Of a DNA stretch of 23,495 nt, positions 22,203 to 23,495 are shown one piece after another. Below the pieces are notes generated by a model. It worked only from the letters and a program-made list of their open reading frames with translations, did not search any database and was not told the DNA's origin. This stretch comes from DATAEK01 sp036258055 (GTDB lineage Bacteria; Acidobacteriota; Vicinamibacteria; Vicinamibacterales; 2-12-FULL-66-21), in contig DATAEK010000418.1 in assembly GCA_036258055.1 (NCBI GenBank), positions 1 through 23,495 of the forward strand. Direction: 5' to 3'. Every line of letters starts with the position of its first letter. Positions within the stretch are counted from its first letter, which is position 1. Both the position numbers and the translations under genes were made by a program.

Positions 22203-22829
22203 ATGTCGGATGTCCCGTCCATCGTCTTCGTCGTCGACGACGACGTCTCAGTGCGCGAATCGTTGGAGCTGTTGATCAGAGCGGCAGGCTGGCAGCCCGA
22301 GACGTTCGGGTCGGCACAGGAGTTTCTGTCCCGCCCACGCCCCACGGTTCCATGCTGCCTGGTGCTCGACGTGACGCTTCCGGGGCTCAGCGGGCTGGAA
22401 CTGCAGCAGCAGCTTGCCGGGCGGACGGACATGCCGATCATCTTCATCACCGGCCACGGCGACGTGCCCATGAGCGTGCAAGCGATGAAGGCCGGAGCCG
22501 TCGAATTCCTGACGAAGCCGTTCACGAACGACGTGCTGCTGGACGCCATCGGCGGTGCCATCGAGCGAAGTCGCACCGCGGTGCGCCAGGAGTCGGAAAT
22601 GCAAATGCTGCGGAGCTCCTACGCGTCACTCACTCCACGCGAACGCGAGGTGATGGCGTTGGTCGTCTCGGGTCTGTTGAATAAGCAGGTCGGCGGCGAA
22701 CTTGGCATCAGCGAGATCACGGTCAAGGCGCACCGAGGTCAGATGATGCGCAAGATGAAGGCAGACTCTCTTCCCGAGCTGGTCACCATGGCCGCGAGAC
22801 TCGGGCTGCGACCTGCGCGAAAGGCCTGA
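22203..22829 (+). CDS. FixJ-family response regulator with LuxR HTH
   Basis: With start 22203 the protein has 208 residues, the normal FixJ length. The receiver has D12-D14, phospho-acceptor D56 (LVLDVTLPG), T83 and K105 (TKPF); after a helical linker (about 118-138) comes a LuxR-type HTH (141-205) with LTPREREVMALVVSGLLNKQ and LGISEITVKAHRGQMMRKM. It would bind DNA as a dimer when phosphorylated by the upstream kinase. An alternative start at 22119, two bases after the receiver gene's stop and with GAGG upstream, adds 28 residues without family counterparts (MRTVSTDPWATAIYTES); 22203 is preferred by length, with GAGGG upstream. The nearly identical sites at 19578 and 22938 are candidate targets. 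Confidence 0.92.
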   Translation: MSDVPSIVFVVDDDVSVRESLELLIRAAGWQPETFGSAQEFLSRPRPTVPCCLVLDVTLPGLSGLELQQQLAGRTDMPIIFITGHGDVPMSVQAMKAGAVEFLTKPFTNDVLLDAIGGAIERSRTAVRQESEMQMLRSSYASLTPREREVMALVVSGLLNKQVGGELGISEITVKAHRGQMMRKMKADSLPELVTMAARLGLRPARKA

Positions 22830-22909
22830 GCTGAAATCGAGCAAATCAGGATTTGCTGAATTCATCGGCGTATGAAAGCAGAAACTCGCGAGGTCCAACA
22901 TTGGACGAT

Positions 22910-22942
22910 GGTATCGATCCCTGCATGAGCCGAATCGATACC
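22910..22942. repeat. Inverted repeat upstream of the SRPBCC remnant
   Basis: GGTATCGAT (22910-22918) and ATCGATACC (22934-22942) form a perfect 9-bp inverted repeat with a 15-base spacer. The right arm overlaps the start of the second operator-like block. It begins 81 bases after the stop of the FixJ-type regulator and could act as a binding site or, less likely, as a terminator, since no T run follows. Confidence 0.35.
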
Positions 22943-22959
22943 AAGGTCTGATGGACGAT
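22938..22959 (+). promoter_or_regulatory. Operator-like 22-bp repeat, copy 2
   Basis: This copy begins ATACCAAGGTCTG and ends ATGGACGAT and lies 39 bases upstream of the ATG of the SRPBCC gene remnant, a position usual for a promoter or activator site. It differs from the copy at 19578 at two positions only. Confidence 0.45.
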
Positions 22960-22998
22960 TTCGCTGTGGACGAGCATCCTTCACGCAAAGGAGCACGC

Positions 22999-23190
22999 AT
23001 GTCTACGATCCACCTTCGCCAGACGACCACCTCGACGCCCGAGCAGTTCCTCCCCGGGCTACCGACTTCGGGCCGGGCCGCTCGAAGCTCTTTGGAAACA
23101 GCGCCGACGAGTACCTCAAGGTGCATCACCAGGGCCCCAAAGAGGCCGACGTCACCGAGGGCTCCGGCGGCGTCTGGGAACGCCTGCCTA
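22999..23190 (+). pseudogene. SRPBCC-family protein, frameshifted 5' fragment
   Basis: An ATG at 22999 preceded by AAAGGAG starts MSTIHLRQTTTSTPEQFL, which resembles the start of an SRPBCC/polyketide cyclase-like protein. Near 23052 one base appears to be missing ('gggctaccgac' where 'gggctcaccgac' would be expected). After it the coding sequence goes on in another frame as DFGPGRSKLFGNSADEYLKV, HHQGPKEADVTEGSGGVWERL. The similarity stops at about 23190, before most of the fold (about 150 residues in complete members). The gene therefore has a good ribosome binding site and start but is frameshifted and cut short. A frame through 23208 exists without the correction, but its sequence after residue 20 is meaningless. 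Confidence 0.65.
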
Positions 23191-23230
23191 GGTGCCAGCG
23201 AACGTTAAGGCGAGTGTCTCCACGCCAGCC

Positions 23231-23495
23231 TCACATCGTCAGAACGACGCGGAACTGTGCATTGCCGCTCATCATTCGCGCGTACGCCTCCGCCGCTCTG
23301 TCGAGCGGATAGGTTTCGATCATCGGACGCACGCCGGTCAGTTCCGCGAAGCGTAATGTGTCCTCGGTATCGGCTGGTATTCCCGCTTCCCAGCCTTGAA
23401 TGGTTCGAAGTCTCGAGATGAGCTGTACCGGTGTGACCTCAATCGGATCGAATGTCACCCCCACCACGATCAGCTTGCCGTTCGGCGCCAAACCG
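23231..23495 (-). CDS. Zinc-type alcohol dehydrogenase, C-terminal part (runs off the window)
   Basis: The 88 codons in the window give the end of a medium-chain dehydrogenase: GLAPNGKLIVVGV (last strand region of the NAD(P)-binding domain), SRLRTIQGWEAGIPADTED, FAELTGVRPMIETYPLDRAAEAY and MMSGNAQFRVVLTM, the typical C-terminal end where the catalytic domain closes. The protein is complete at its C-terminus, and its remaining 250 or so residues lie outside the window. A TTG at 23491 could start it only artificially. Substrate cannot be told from this part. Confidence 0.85.
   Translation of the reverse strand, partial: GLAPNGKLIVVGVTFDPIEVTPVQLISRLRTIQGWEAGIPADTEDTLRFAELTGVRPMIETYPLDRAAEAYARMMSGNAQFRVVLTM

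Noticed and set aside
1..23495. CRISPR array, rRNA, prophage or classical defence system
   Set aside because: No regularly spaced repeats, rRNA segments, phage structural genes, nucleases or restriction-modification domains are visible on either strand.

Overview
The window looks like chromosomal DNA of a GC-rich soil acidobacterium, most likely of the Vicinamibacteria/Vicinamibacterales type. The grounds are a duplicated MacB/FtsX-type permease of the ADOP class with no ATPase beside it, DUF4136, DUF3237 and Os1348-type small proteins, and SpoIIE-type phosphatases. This placement is an inference from gene content; there is no rRNA or other phylogenetic marker here.

Layout. Positions 1-5409 carry an exported phospholipase D/cardiolipin synthase-like protein (+), an exported protein of unknown function (-), a decayed metzincin-like protease, a small hypothetical protein (-), an exported DUF4136 protein with a possible 27-residue ORF joined to its stop (-), a tiny ORF with a strong ribosome binding site (+) and an Os1348/NHLP-clan-like peptide (+). 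Positions 5498-6172 hold what is left of regulatory genes: a receiver without an output domain, and an isolated Fis-type helix-turn-helix.

Positions 6703-12237 are a signalling block. It contains a 1259-residue fusion of an ADOP permease to a GAF domain and a PP2C/SpoIIE phosphatase (-), a NarL-type histidine kinase upstream of it (-), and a divergent stand-alone SpoIIE-type phosphatase (+). A degenerate 3' half of a tRNA-Thr(CGT) lies between the fusion gene and the kinase.

Positions 12370-19384 are a mosaic with many broken ends. It has an HxlR regulator abutting a LysR gene that lacks a start codon and its C-terminus, an SDR-aldo/keto reductase pair, a 166-bp palindromic MITE-like element bounded by CTAG, a 5'-truncated IS701-type transposase, a GMC oxidoreductase cut off at the IS junction, a SnoaL/NTF2-like protein, an alpha/beta hydrolase, two DUF3237 paralogues and the tail of another hydrolase. 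The surviving genes suggest small-molecule redox and hydrolytic metabolism, but no complete pathway can be read.

Positions 19736-22829 are an intact, tightly spaced two-component operon: a triple-PAS histidine kinase, a single-domain FixJ-type receiver and a FixJ/LuxR-type response regulator. A nearly identical 22-bp sequence lies upstream of this operon and again upstream of the next gene, a frameshifted SRPBCC protein, so it may be a shared operator. The window ends in the C-terminal part of a zinc-type alcohol dehydrogenase.

The strongest candidate for something undescribed is the permease-GAF-phosphatase fusion with its kinase and second phosphatase. The paired operator-like sites and the small-protein genes come next.
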